DNA of 64,000 nt from Tyto alba (Eukaryota; Chordata; Aves; Strigiformes; Tytonidae), in the NCBI RefSeq assembly GCF_018691265.1, contig NW_024881322.1:1240001-1304000 (forward strand), written 5' to 3'. The position numbers and the translations under genes were made by a program. The notes below the pieces were generated by a model, which did no database searches, was not told where the DNA came from, and saw only the letters and a program-made list of their open reading frames with translations. Of this stretch, positions 13,204-25,600 are shown one piece after another (position 1 is the first letter of the stretch; every line of letters starts with the position of its first letter).

Positions 13204-13232
13204 GGGGGAGGGGGAGGAGGAGGAGGGGGGGG
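13204..13232 (+). repeat. G-rich purine tract, possible G-quadruplex
   Basis: The tract consists of G-runs separated by single A bases (GGGGGAGGGGGAGGAGG and on), ending in nine Gs. At least four runs of two to nine Gs lie within 29 bases, which satisfies a loose G-quadruplex pattern. There is no gene nearby to suggest a role. Confidence 0.6.
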
Positions 13233-14438
13233 CTCACCATGATTTATGAAGCTGGCTGTAGCACACTAAGACTAAACTCACAGATAGTTGTGAGACATCT
13301 AGGCACTGCAGTGAAAGAGGCCATGGAAGTGCCTGGCCAAAACGGTCAGTTCGTTCCTTCATGTTAATATATTAACCTTCCCTCAGCAGGATAGAGGCCT
13401 AAAGGGCACATTTTATTCTCAGACAAATTCCTTCTTTCCCCTCAAAATAGCCTAGATGTAGCTGAAGCAAGTGAGGAACAAAAGGCTGAAGAGTGCTGGA
13501 AAGCTGAGAGCTGTTTAAGCTACAAAGGAAAAGGTATGAAGAATTAGAAGGAAATGTAGGAACCCTCCTGGGCCTTCAGCTTATCAGAGCAAACCATGAC
13601 CAGCTCTTGTGGTGACCCTGAAAGAGAGGTTAGGAGGAGAGCAACAGCTCTAGGATTTTTGTTCTTACATCCAGCAAGATAAAGAACATTGCATTATCTC
13701 ATGGCAGTGTGGGAAAGCGGAAGAGCAAATATTGGTTGACTGATTTTTTTAAAGTGAGATATGAAATAAAACATATAACACCAGAACAATCTCTGATAGA
13801 TGAGATCAGAGAAAATAAGAGGTGCGCTGGCTATACAGTATTCAGGGGAGTTAACTATCTGTGGATAATCCACATGACTTTCTTTACTGATACTTAATTT
13901 TTCCACCACATTGTGGTTTTGGCAGGATTTTTTTATTATCTCGCATAAGAACCAAATTGTTTTGTAGCTTTAGGATGACAAACTCAAACTCTTCTTCAGA
14001 GTAATACTGAAAAATGAAGAGATAGAAAGAGACTTCAGTGATGCACAGCCCTTATGTGTTGTTTTGTTACAAGACATGTATCATCATCTTCCCACACATT
14101 TTTTATGCGGGAGATCTATGGGATGCTCAGCTTGGCGCTCCACAGTATGCCACCACCATCAGAAACAAATGACAGGAAATTGGCAACCTGCTGTGGATTT
14201 GCCTTCTGCAAGTGAATGGAAAACTGTTCAGTGCGGACCTCCTGCCCTTCCCTCTCCACCCACTCCTGCCATGCTTTCAGGTTTCCAAAACATCTCTCAA
14301 ACTGAAGAAAGCCTCAGTCCTTTATAAGTTCAGTATAAGGTTTGCCAATGTACAACAAAAACTAGCCACTCCTGAGGTGTTACTTGGGAGCCATACACAC
14401 CCTCCTCCTCTCCCCAACAACGGTCCACAGAATTTTAC

Positions 14439-14460
14439 TTTTTTTTTTTTTTTTTTTTTT
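14439..14460. repeat. Poly-T run
   Basis: An uninterrupted T-run of about 22 bases. It gives rise to Phe-rich and Lys-rich artefact frames around it. Confidence 0.95.
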
Positions 14461-15518
14461 ACATATAAAGGGGAAAGCTGCAACAGAAAATACTTCATTA
14501 GGAATTTCAAGAATTAGGGTGGGTGGGATGTGCTCACTCCATCTGTGTTTTTGTTACAATTTCATCTGGAAGCTAAGCAGTCCGTTGCACATGCCACTAC
14601 AAATGACAGTCTGTGCCCCAGGCTGTTCAACCCATAGAAAACTAATAATTACAGTTAACAGCACCAGTGTTCCCAAATGGCCAACCCTGAGCCACACCTA
14701 ATACTTCTAGTGTAACTCCAGCCATACACCTTATATTCTTAAATATTCCACAGATTACTAACAAGACATTTGCAAATGTAGTTCAGGAAAATCTTGAATT
14801 CTGCATCTTTCTTGCTTTAAATGGAATCTATACAAATCAAGAAAGGTGTTGCCAGTGCTGTATCCTCCCATCCCTTCATCTCCAGGGTTAACCCTACCTT
14901 CACAAAAGCTGAAGGCAGCTGGCTGACAAACTGCCCCAGGGTGTAGCCTGCATCCCATTAAAGTCAAAGGCATTGGGCACATACTCTCATTGCACCTGAG
15001 GACCTGCAAGGAACAGTAAAGTCAAAAGTCTATCATACTGCTCTTAGTGATCCTAGGCTGGACTGATTTCCTTGTGGATCAAGCTTACAAATGCACAGCA
15101 TGACTACAGATGTAAGCACTGATTCTGTACCTTTGCTATCTTCTATTATTTGCTGAACTATATCAACACAGCCACACAGCAGCTCTAGGCACCCTCCAAG
15201 CTGAACAAGCATCTTGCCCACATTATTTACCTGATGAAGAAAACCATCCCCAAAGGGGTGTTGACATTTTTCAAGAGATAATTCAGTCTTTTCTTCTGCT
15301 CTCAGGGACCTTCCGAGATGACTCTCCATGCCATTGGGTTGGGCCTGACACTGAGCTCTGTGGTAGTGTGGATACCTACCTCCATATCTGTGGTTTCAAG
15401 GCAGAATTGATAAGGCAATTTCCTTCCCCACAGGACCATTTTCTGCTGTAAAGGCAGGTATCATTATTAGGTTACCAACCACAACTAGCCAAAGGTCAAT
15501 TGTAGCTGCCTAAAAGAA

Positions 15519-17200
15519 ATCACAGAATCACAGGATAGTTGGGGTTGCAAGGGACCTCTGGAGGTCATCTGGTCTAACAACCCTGCTCAAGCAGGATCAC
15601 CTAGAGCTGTTTGACCAGGACCATATCCAGATGGCTTCTGAATAGCTCCAGGGTTGGAGACTTTACAACCTTTCAGGACAACCCATTGCAGTGCTCCATC
15701 ACTCACAGTAAAAAAGTGATTCCTCAATGCTGAACATCAGGACCACCTATGTCTTCACCTGTGCCCATTGCCTCTTGTCCTGTAACTGTGCACCACTGAA
15801 AAAAACCTGTCTCCCTCTTCTTTACACCCTCCATTCAGGTCTTTATACACATTGATGAGACCACCCTTGATCCCCTCCAAGTCTTCTCTTCTCGAGGCTA
15901 AACAGTCCCAGCCCACTCGGCCTTTCCTTATAGCAGAGATGCTCCAGTTCCTTAAGCATCTGTACGGCCCTTTGTTGGACTCTCTCCAGTACATCCTCTT
16001 TTACAGAGGAGCCCAGAACTGGACGCATTACTCCATTCTGAGTAGAGGGGAAGGATCACCTTCCTCCACCTGCTGGCAACACTCCCTAATGCAGCCCAGG
16101 ACACCACTCGCCTTCTATACCACAAGGGCACATTGCTGGCTCATATTCAGCTTGGTGTCCACCAGAACCCTGAGGTCCTTTTCTGCAAAAGTGCTTTCCA
16201 AACAGTCAGACCCCAACATGTATCAGTGCATGAGGCTGTTCCTCCCCAGGAGGTGCAGGACTTTGCACTCATCACCAAATTTGCTGAGGGGACGCTCTGT
16301 CCCATTGTCCAGATCATGAATGAAGACATTAAACAGGATTGGACCCGGTATTGACTCCTGGGGTACACCGCTAGTTACTAGCTTTCAACTAGGCTTCATG
16401 TCACTGATCTCCACTCTCTGGGCCAGGTCATTCAGCCAGCTTTCAATCCCCACTATTTGTTCATCTAGCCCATACTCCATCGGCTTCTCCATGAGGATGT
16501 TACAGGAGAAAATGGTGAAAGCTTTACTGATATCAAGGTAGAGAGTATCCACTACTTTCCCTTCATCTACCAAGCCACTAATTTAATCATAGAAGGTTAT
16601 CAGGTTGGTCAAGTACAACTTCCCCTTTGTGCTGACTACTGATGAGTTTCCTGTCCTTCAGGTGCCTGCAAATAGTTTCCAGGATTAGCTGCCCCATCAC
16701 CTTCCCAGGGATCCAAATCAGGCTGATCAGGCTGTAGTTCCCTGGGTCCTCCTTCTTGCCCTTTTTGAAGACAGGAGTGGCATTTGCTTTCATCCAGTCC
16801 TTGGGCACCTCTCCCAGTCTCCATGATCATTCAAAGATTATTGAGAGTGGCCTTGCAATGACATCAACAATCTTCCTCAGCACTCAGTGCATCTCAGCAG
16901 GGCCTTTGGACTTAAGTATGTCCATTTCACTTAAGTATTCTCTAATCTGATCTGCTTCTACCAAGGGTAAGTCTTCCTTGCTCCTGACTCCCTGGTCTCC
17001 AAGTCCTTAGATTTCTGAAGGTTGATCTTACTCGTAAAGACTGAGGTGAAGAAAGCATTCAGTACCTCAATCTGTTTCCCAATCCTTTGTCACAAGGGCC
17101 TCTGACTCATTGGGCAGCCGAACCACATTTTTGTCAGTCTTCCTTTTGCCACTTAGGTATTTATAGATGCCCTTCTTTTTGCCTTTGACATCCTTCAGCA
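15519..17200 (-). mobile_element. CR1: CR1 LINE, 1.7-kb 5'-truncated copy
   Basis: The + strand begins with an AATCACAGAATCACAGGATAG tail, then GTTGGGGTTGCAAGGGACC and GGAGGTCATCTGG, the reverse complement of the CR1 3' end. It continues through the C-terminal and reverse-transcriptase parts of ORF2 up to about 17200, where similarity fades. The 5' half of ORF2 and all of ORF1 are missing, as expected from incomplete target-primed reverse transcription. There is no flanking target duplication, which is usual for CR1. Open frames on the + strand here, such as 15852-16319, are antisense shadows of the LINE. Confidence 0.93.
15755..17195 (-). pseudogene. CR1 ORF2 reverse-transcriptase remnant
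   Basis: Three readable pieces occur in N-to-C order on the minus strand. Piece 16808-16587 carries KKGKKEDPGNYS, the fingers region of the CR1 reverse transcriptase. Piece 16573-16385 carries YLDISKAFT, motif A with its catalytic Asp, then the GLDE segment. Piece 15994-15755 carries the C-terminal [14 protein letters not shown] region. A block translating as GVPQES.PGPILFN follows motif A. The FADD catalytic box (motif C) is destroyed: the sequence jumps from KFGDE directly to CKVLHL, so about forty consensus residues appear to be lost. Frameshifts and stops separate the pieces. The copy is dead. Confidence 0.9.
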
Positions 17201-18617
17201 CAGTCAACTCCGGTACCTGGGATGTACTGGGGATCCAATACTTTGGATGCGCAATACTTGTGATGCCAAAGTTGGAAACAAGAGGCAGTGTAGACTACCT
17301 AGATCCCTGTTCAGGGGTACAGCATGAGCACAGGTTTTGCAGATTCTCCTTGAAATGCATTGCAGAAGCATAAAAAAGTGTTTACTTCACACACATTGGG
17401 CTTCAACTAGGATAAAAGTTCCCTAAACAAAATCAGGTGTTTTTCAAGTAAGGTCTGACGGGAGGAATGCCATTTCAAACCTGAGGCCAATTCAGCAGTG
17501 TCTTTCTGGGAGTTATCCGGTCTGATACCAGATTTAGACACAAGCATTTGCATACGTGCATTGTTTTCCCTCTCAAGAAGTTCTTGGCGGGAAGGCAGGT
17601 CATTTCCGGCAGAGCTACCTGGGAAAGGAAGTGCAATTAAGCCTGCAAAAACCAGGCAAAACCTAACTCTTAAAGCAAAGAGCTGCTCAGAACAATCTTA
17701 GTTATGGCAGTGGATAAAACTCACCAACATGTGCAAGGAGAAGCATGAGGAAGGACAGATGTGAGGCCTGGATCTTAAGGTAAATGCAGGGTGGGAGAAT
17801 TTTATCCCGACCAGCTGGCCCTATGGTTACACGGCTTTTCAAAACAGTGCTGGAGTTTGAGATTTTCTGTCTATAGTCATGCAAGAAGTAGCTTCGGATG
17901 AGTTTCAACAGAGTAAATATGCACCATTGACTTTTATTCAGTTTTATTTAATAGACTCTTGCAATACACTTTTAAAAATGTACTTCTACTTTATGACTGC
18001 TACTTTCTCATACTCTCCTCCTTAATCTCCTTCCTCCTAGATTTTTAATTGTGTAGAAGAACCACTGTGATGTATTTAACTTTCTTATAATTTCCCTGTT
18101 TGGCAATAATACCCCCAATTAACTACTGTTCTCATTAACCAATTTACTCATTTATAATGAAGGGCAATGGCTCTAACAGTTCTAATAATACGCCTTGCTA
18201 ATAATGTCTTAATGAGGATTATCCTTATACTGCTCTCAGAAGGTTCCCTTTTTCCCTAAAATGAGAAAAGGCATATTAATGCAAAATAACCTTCTACCTC
18301 CTGGCTAAGTGGTTTGTTGGAATGAAAATATGGAAAAGTACTGTAGATTTTTAACCTCCATAGGCTACCATTTAGAAATTCAGTGACTTACAGTAGGTGG
18401 AGTACATGATGCACTAGTCCATAAATCACTTCTGGCCTCAGTCCTCTTTCTTACTTGCTATAATTAGACACCAAGAGGCTCCTTTATATCCTCAGTTGCA
18501 TTGGGGTGTAGGCGTGCTTATCAGTTTCACTGGATGTAGCAAAGAGAATACAGTTAATTAACTTAGGAAAAGATTTTAAATCAAAATGAAAATATCTAGT
18601 CAAGTTCTTACTCAATT

Positions 18618-18636
18618 AAAAAAAAAAAAAAAAAAA
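18618..18636. repeat. Poly-A run
   Basis: An uninterrupted A-run of about 19 bases, without an adjacent retroposed sequence that I can recognise. Confidence 0.9.
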
Positions 18637-20238
18637 GATGAAATTTTAGAAGATCTTCTCCTGTAAAATTATCTAGGAAAACACAGTAAATCTGCAACAA
18701 CTGAACATATGTTCTGATAGCAGCAGCACTGAAAATTTAACATCTAGAATAGGCAGCTAATGAGACACGTTTGCTAATGATCAACAAAATAATCTGGCAT
18801 GATCATGTTAAAAATAGAAGTTCCCACATATGCAGGTAAAATAGAGAAGCTTCAAAAGAAAGCTTGCATTTAGAATGAAAGGGAACAGAAGCATGAGTCA
18901 ATGCGTGGTCAGGCAACCTCTGGAATTTTGAATGTTGGAGGAAGAAACACTTAGTGAACGAGAGCTCTATAGTGCATCTGAACTGACAGAGATTGGAATT
19001 CATCCCTCATTTTACAGTTTTGCTAAAACAGAGAGCACCCACAGACTGGTCTGACAGTCTTGGGGGAATGGAAATCTATTTGCTATCACCTGTGCAATGT
19101 GCATTTTGCTATGCCAAGTTTAGTACGCAAAAAGACCCACTGACCTCTGATGATCACTATATTTTAAAACAAAATTATAAACACTTTAAGTCGTCCATCT
19201 TTCAGCATGTTATTCAGATGTCCCTGTAGTCCCCATTTCAACACTGCTAAGGTTTGAATCTTGCCATCAGTAATCAATTAGGATTTTAAGGCATACCTAG
19301 GTGAGGAAAATTGTTAAATCTCATTAGTTCTAAGCACTGGAGACGTGGCACTTGATATGATAAGCAGCTGTGATGAGATGGGGAGAAATTTATCTTCAGA
19401 AGTCAATATTATTTACCAGCATCTGGAAATGTTGGTTTGCCATAATCAGTTCTTTTCTGTCCTGTATTTTGTTTTTAGTGCGTGGAAATTAGAAAGATAA
19501 AAGAAGTAATGTCCCAGCAGTGCTTCTGTTTCGGATAAGTCATTGCAGCTAAAGCTACAAAGTGTGCAAATACATTCAGTTCAGGATTTAGCATAGTGTA
19601 AAAGTGGTAAATGTCACAGTGTTTTTCAGTATTTTGCCAAGATGCCAGATCGAGGCCTGTTCATCCTACACATCTGACCATACCCTTAATCTATGTTTTT
19701 GATCAAGCACAAAAGTTGGAAGTAACCTTAGCATTAATTTGAATAAGAAGAGAATTCTCTAACACACAGATAAATTTCATTAGTTTCCATTATTCGCTGG
19801 AAGGTGCCCTTGAGATCAGCAAATACACATGGATGAAAACTTGGCTACACTAAACCAATCAGGCGTTTTCCTCCTGACTTCATTGGAGGCACAATTTATC
19901 CTGGGGTCTTACTAGGAGAGGATTTTACTCTCCCTCAAGGAGTCACTGTCTTTGTTGTGGGGCAGGTGACATATTTCTATATCAATTCTGAGGCAGCTCA
20001 TGCAAGTGATAAGAACCTACTGAACAAATTTTGATAGACTCTGAGGCCATGTGAGAAGGTAGTTAAATAAATTCATAGAATAGAGTTTCCAAAAAAATGG
20101 AAAAATTTTTCTCTCTTCCTTGGGCTTTGAAACAACCTACAACATCTTATTTGGTACTGAATTTAGAAGTGAGGGCCTTGCCCTTGACTGGGTACAAGCT
20201 ACTTCTAAATCACTGGTGTGCCAGTTCAATTCCCTCAC

Positions 20239-20258
20239 TTTTTTTTTTTTTTTTTTTT
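20239..20258. repeat. Poly-T run
   Basis: An uninterrupted T-run of about 20 bases. No retroposed body is recognised on either side. Confidence 0.9.
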
Positions 20259-22600
20259 CTCTGTCTGGAAGAATTTAAAGCCAAACTTAATTAAGCTACT
20301 GACACTGTGAGAGGGCATACAGGAAACTGTTTAAAATATGAGCCTTATGTGACTTGGCTCTTGATATCAATCTTATTTTGAATTCCTGAGTTATCATTGT
20401 TTAAAAACATGTCTTAAAGGCTGTAGTTTTTTCTGTGGCTGGTGTTTGTCATAGTTTGCACAGACCTATGCCTTCCTTTACACTGAAAGACATGCATTTT
20501 CCTACAGAATATGTTATATGCACTCAGCTGGCTCTTGATTACGGTTTGTTTTTCCCTGGTTGAAAGTATTTGGAGTGTATAGCCTTCAGAGACAAACAAC
20601 TTCACTTTTTATTGTGAAAAGCAAGCTGAAGCTAGAGAGGAAGAATGGATGAAGCCAAGCAGCACCTGGTCTGACATTTTTTAGTGCTTACCTCACTGTT
20701 AATGGACATTGATGTTTTCCTTCCTGTGCAGAACTGGTTTGACTATGACATAAATAGAGATAAGAGAGGTCACAGAGAAAGACAGATGGAAAGAAGTACA
20801 GCTAAAGGATGGGGATTAATATACCAGGCTCATGAGAAGTTGGTAAAAATATGTACAAAACATGACAGGTAGTCATAAAAGAGGACACTGGCCAAACAGA
20901 AGCCATGGCCTCCTCAGTCCAAAATCTTTCTATAAACCAATACAGGGCTTTAGGTCACCAGCAAACTTGGCCATCTTTGGAAAATTGAATTAGTAATTCA
21001 TTTTTTCATATCCTCTAGCCAAAATCTTGGCCCTATTACAGTTCAGTGGGTTACAAATCACAAGGATTTCAGAGATAATGAACTCTTCCACTCCAACCAT
21101 TTCACTTCTATGAAAGCCTACGATTCAGCCAAAATTGGGATTGGTTTTCTCGTTAATATAGTGATATCTGTTCATTCACTTAGAGGTGCACAGTGGATTT
21201 GCCATTTGATTATCCCCTGAACACTAAAACACATTGGACTAATAAATAAAAATCAATACAACTGGCAGAGGAGGCCAAAAGTTTCAAAACCAGTCATACT
21301 GCCACATTAAATCCTTAGTTGGAATATTAAAAATAACCACGTTCTGTTCAAACCATATGAACAGCATATGAATGAGGAAAATGTTCATTTACACAACCCA
21401 GACTGGTTTGATTCATGAAACAGCCAACCAGCTGGCCAACTTGCAGAATGGATTGCTTCTTCACACACTACAATCAAAGTCTGGACGGATCTCCACCCTT
21501 TCATGGTACATAGTTATTTCAGAGTTCAGTTTATAATCATTAGTTTTTTAAACACAGTTGCTGTAACCCATTTAGCATCATCCTGGACACATTACCTAAA
21601 TAACTTCATCTACTTGTTCTGAAAGGCAGTGGCAGAGACAGGAACTTATTCCACCTCTCTTCATTGCTATTAAAAAAAGCAATCCTTAGCCCAAGTCTGT
21701 GTTAAACATTGACACTGTTAGCCTCAAGATCCATCTTCATCTGTTGAGGTAGTATCTCTGTTCTGGTCTCTTGGGCCACTTATTACTTCTTCCAAATTGT
21801 GATGGAAAACTAGTAAACCGCAGCAGAGGCTAAAAGGCCACCATTTAGAGCCCTCTAGAAAAAAAAGTTAAAACGCTGAGGAACAGATCTAAGAAATGCT
21901 ACACAAATTAAAGATTTAAAAAAGGGCTGGCCTGGTGACATGCCGTGGATGCTTAATATCTGTTGGGATCTGGCTCTGTGCTTTTGCTTATGAAAGGTAA
22001 GCCAAGGAACCTCCCCTCTTGAGTCAGCAATAATGTAAAAGTAATTGAACACCCTGCAAGGAGAGGTCTGTCATGTTCTTGTATTTCACTGGTTCAATAA
22101 CCTGATGTTATTAAAATTTCTTCCAACCTTCTTGCCATTAGGCAGTGCCTTATTTGATCAGTTAGGAAAGATGAAGCAGGCTGTTAGCTTATAGAGTTTC
22201 CTTCTGATGCAGAATTACATGGTAGGTTGATTCAACCTACATGTGAAAGCAAAAATAAGACTTTCTTTGGCTGCTTTCTAATTTTCCTATTTTGATTTCC
22301 TCATATTCTTTACCCAAGAATGTCACAGGCTAGTAACATCCCGTGACTCCATTTCACGCTTACTTAGCAATGGTATTTATGACTTACCTCTGGTAGCAAT
22401 CTGCCTATGTGAAGGTATGCAATACTTCTTGGACTCAGGCAAAACCTCCTTTTCCTCCTTTTACAGGATATCCTGCTAAAATTTTAGCTAACTGCATTAC
22501 CAATTTTTCCACTACTCTCCTTCTGTAGCTTTTTCCACCTTCACTTATAGAGACAGGAGACAAATATCAAGAGGAATGTCTGCTTTTACAATGCATTACC

Positions 22601-22655
22601 GGGGTGGGGGGGGGGAGAAAAAAAAGAAAAAAAAAAAAAAAAGAAAAAAAAAAAA
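22601..22655 (+). repeat. Polypurine tract, G-run then A-rich run
   Basis: A G-run broken by one T and ending in ten Gs passes directly into about 40 bases of almost pure A with isolated Gs. Apart from that single T, the strand is entirely purine for 55 bases. Such tracts can form triplex or quadruplex structures and are prone to sequencing error. No gene context is visible. Confidence 0.85.
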
Positions 22656-25600
22656 CACGTAAGAATTTGCTTTGACATGCACAGGTTAACAGTTGTCTGG
22701 AGTATTCTCAAGACACATCAGAGTATTATCTTTCCTAATTTCCTTTTAATCTTCCACAGCAGTAATCTCCCTTTTTATACAACTCTCTGAAGTCCTGGTG
22801 CTGAATGTCTCCCTGGTATCCTTGAATGTTAGGATGTTCAATGCATATTCCCCAGCAGAAACAAAATCATGCTCAGAGTCAGCCCTAGAATGTAGCATTT
22901 TTAGACCAGTACATGGATACATTTGAATGATAGGAATCTCACATCCATTATCATGTCTTGTTTCATGTCTCATGTCATGTTTCCAATGATTATTGTGATG
23001 TCTTCCCCGGCTGATGGCATGGAAATGGGCTGGGCACTACAAGAAGAAAAAGAAAGTCTACTGCCCTCTTAGAATCTAGATTTACATTTCTCCAGGTATT
23101 TTCATTACGTTTTATACTATGCTATAAACATAGAGCTATGTTTCTTTCTGTTCTCCATAAAATCCCATGAGAACCCAGTGTGGGGCAGAGAATGGTCTCA
23201 ATGAACAAGTTTCCATAGCAAAGAGTAGCCAACTCATTTGCAGAAAAAGAGGCTTCAGGAGACATAGCTACGTGACAGAGATGACATGCCTTATTGCTCT
23301 TGTCCCTGTTGATACAGAATTGGCTTACCATGGCAAACAAATTCTGATAACAACCAGAATCAAGCAACCAATTTAGAGGCTTATTCACCAGGAAAATTTC
23401 TCCATCTCAGTAAAAACAATTAGAGCTGTTGCCTATAATCCACTGCTGGTGGATATTACTGCTATGATGAGACCCATCAGCCATTTCAGTCCCATTCATT
23501 CTTTGCTGGACAAGGTCCTCAGCAGATCCTCTGTCACACATGAACAAACTCTCTTTCTACTATGCCTGCAAGTAGGATTGATCAGCAGTGCGAGAGCTCG
23601 GACACACTAGCTGCATCCCAAGCCTGCCACAGGGTTTGACAAGACCTTCTTCCTGGTGCTTGTTCAGTGCTTCATGCTCTATTTCACAGCTTTGGTGGGT
23701 AGCATTCGTCTTAACTAAAGCTCCTAAAAATTAGGTTTAGACTAAACTCATCAACTATGTTGATTCTGTAGGCCATGGAGATAAATAGGTCTCTACCAAA
23801 CACTGATGCTCTCTACCTGTCTCAGGATGGAAAGAGTGCTTTCTTCATTGACTTCACTCTCTCTTCAGTGGAATGGGGAAGTGTCAGGAACTGACTAAGA
23901 ATTTTAAAATATTGATGTAGACTGTGATAGGCAATATTATACCACTATATGTATGACTTCCTAGTTTTCTATGCAAGCAAGCAGGAATTAGAAATACCAT
24001 ACGTGTGATGTCCGGTATATATTACAGTATAGTGACAGGGCTGTATCATTATGTGACATGGTGACAGAGTGTTATAGCTACTGTACGGAAAGTCAATATG
24101 TATGGCTGAGGTACCACAAATATGCATCCGTGTCCATCCATATGACACAGCTGTAGCGGATTTTGCTTATGTTATGATCTAGCTGATTACCTAGAGACAA
24201 CTGTGCCAGCCTTTACAGAGCACTTCCTTCCTCTTTGCCAAATGTGGCTGCTTAAACTGTGACTAGAAAACTGTCAAAGGCTCCCTGTACCAGAGAATAC
24301 GCTGAAATTATGAGCCATGGGACTACATTTTCCTGTTCTTTATATTCTTCCACTAATTCATCCTTTTCCCAGTTCTCTTCCACACTGGTTTTCTAAGCCT
24401 TTAAACTCTTCCCTCCTCCTTATTCCCTTTAGATTATCCGTCACTGTAAAATTGTAACAGCACAGTAACCATTCATCATGCTTTTAATGATAGCTCATAA
24501 TTGCTGACAAGAAAGGGAAGCAAACCATGTGATAATGTGTATGCATAAAATTTTCATTATGTCATACACAACGCTGAGATCAGTAACGAGGAGGCTGGAC
24601 ATTAGTTAAGATATCTAGACAGCAAACATATATCAGGAAGAAGAGTCAGAATAGAAAAATGAAAGAAAATAGTGGCTGTGGAAAGCTAAATGAATATAAT
24701 GAGAAAAGTTATGTTAGAATCAAACAGAAAAAAGCCGTTCCCTTTGCGTGGCATAGATAACGTGGTAAGTAACTTTGGGAACAACTGGCAATAAATGACA
24801 ATTGTGGCACCTAACTGGTGCCATTCTACTATTTTCTGCAGGAGAGGAGGGGACTCCCCAGAGAGACACTGCCTTTCCTGCTGTAATCACTGCCTCCTGA
24901 AAACAGCAAACGGTGAGCTGCGTCTATGAACACGACCACAAAACTCCTTCACAAATCAGGTTCCTGGGACCATGGGTCACACAAGCTCATGAGCTTGTTG
25001 GCTCACCAATAATAATTTCTTAATTTATTTTTGCACTTCTGCTTCCCAGCCCATGCTATTTAACTGAGGCAACAGACCAAACATTTTGAGGCCTCTCCTT
25101 ACCTGGAGGAGGATAAGGTACCAAACTCTGCCAAGGATCCAGGTTAATGCAGCAAGAGAGGGATTTTATGAGAGCTGGAGGCATTTTATGGTTTGTTTAT
25201 TTCTGAAGCTCCTGCCTCCACTGGTACCTTCTAGCAACACAGGAATATTCACTGTTTAGACAGAAACATCATGAAATCAGCACTGTAATACAGTTCATTA
25301 TTGGGTTTATGGGCAAATGGGTGAAATTGCAGTCCATCTCAGCTATAAAATGTGGCTTCAAAAAGGCCAGCTTTGCTCAGGACTTGGCAGACAGTTCATT
25401 AAGACTTCCTTACCCACTACTCACAATAAGTGGGTTTTAGACTAAAAGCTGAAGCAGTATAGTTGAGAAGAATTCACCTTTTTTACGTTCCTGTGATAAA
25501 AAACTCACTTGCACTAACAGTATAGTCAAGTTTAAGCCATGACAGACCAACTCAAAAACGGCCCAGTGTGCAATGCTAAGTATCCAGTTCTTACCTCAAT

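Larger units (their letters stand above)
9791..15518. other. Unique DNA, no gene seen
   Basis: Mixed-composition DNA without a recognisable gene. It holds T-runs at 11041-11052 and 14439-14460 and a G-rich purine tract at 13204-13232. A trace of the old CCCATTRAAGTCAAWGG-type amniote repeat lies near 14955. The stretch 12600-12720 is AT-rich with several TTAGC/ATTA motifs and looks like conserved noncoding DNA, but that cannot be tested here. Confidence 0.5.

Noticed and set aside
15852..16319. 155-codon open frame on the + strand
   Set aside because: It is antisense to the CR1 reverse-transcriptase remnant at 15519-17200.
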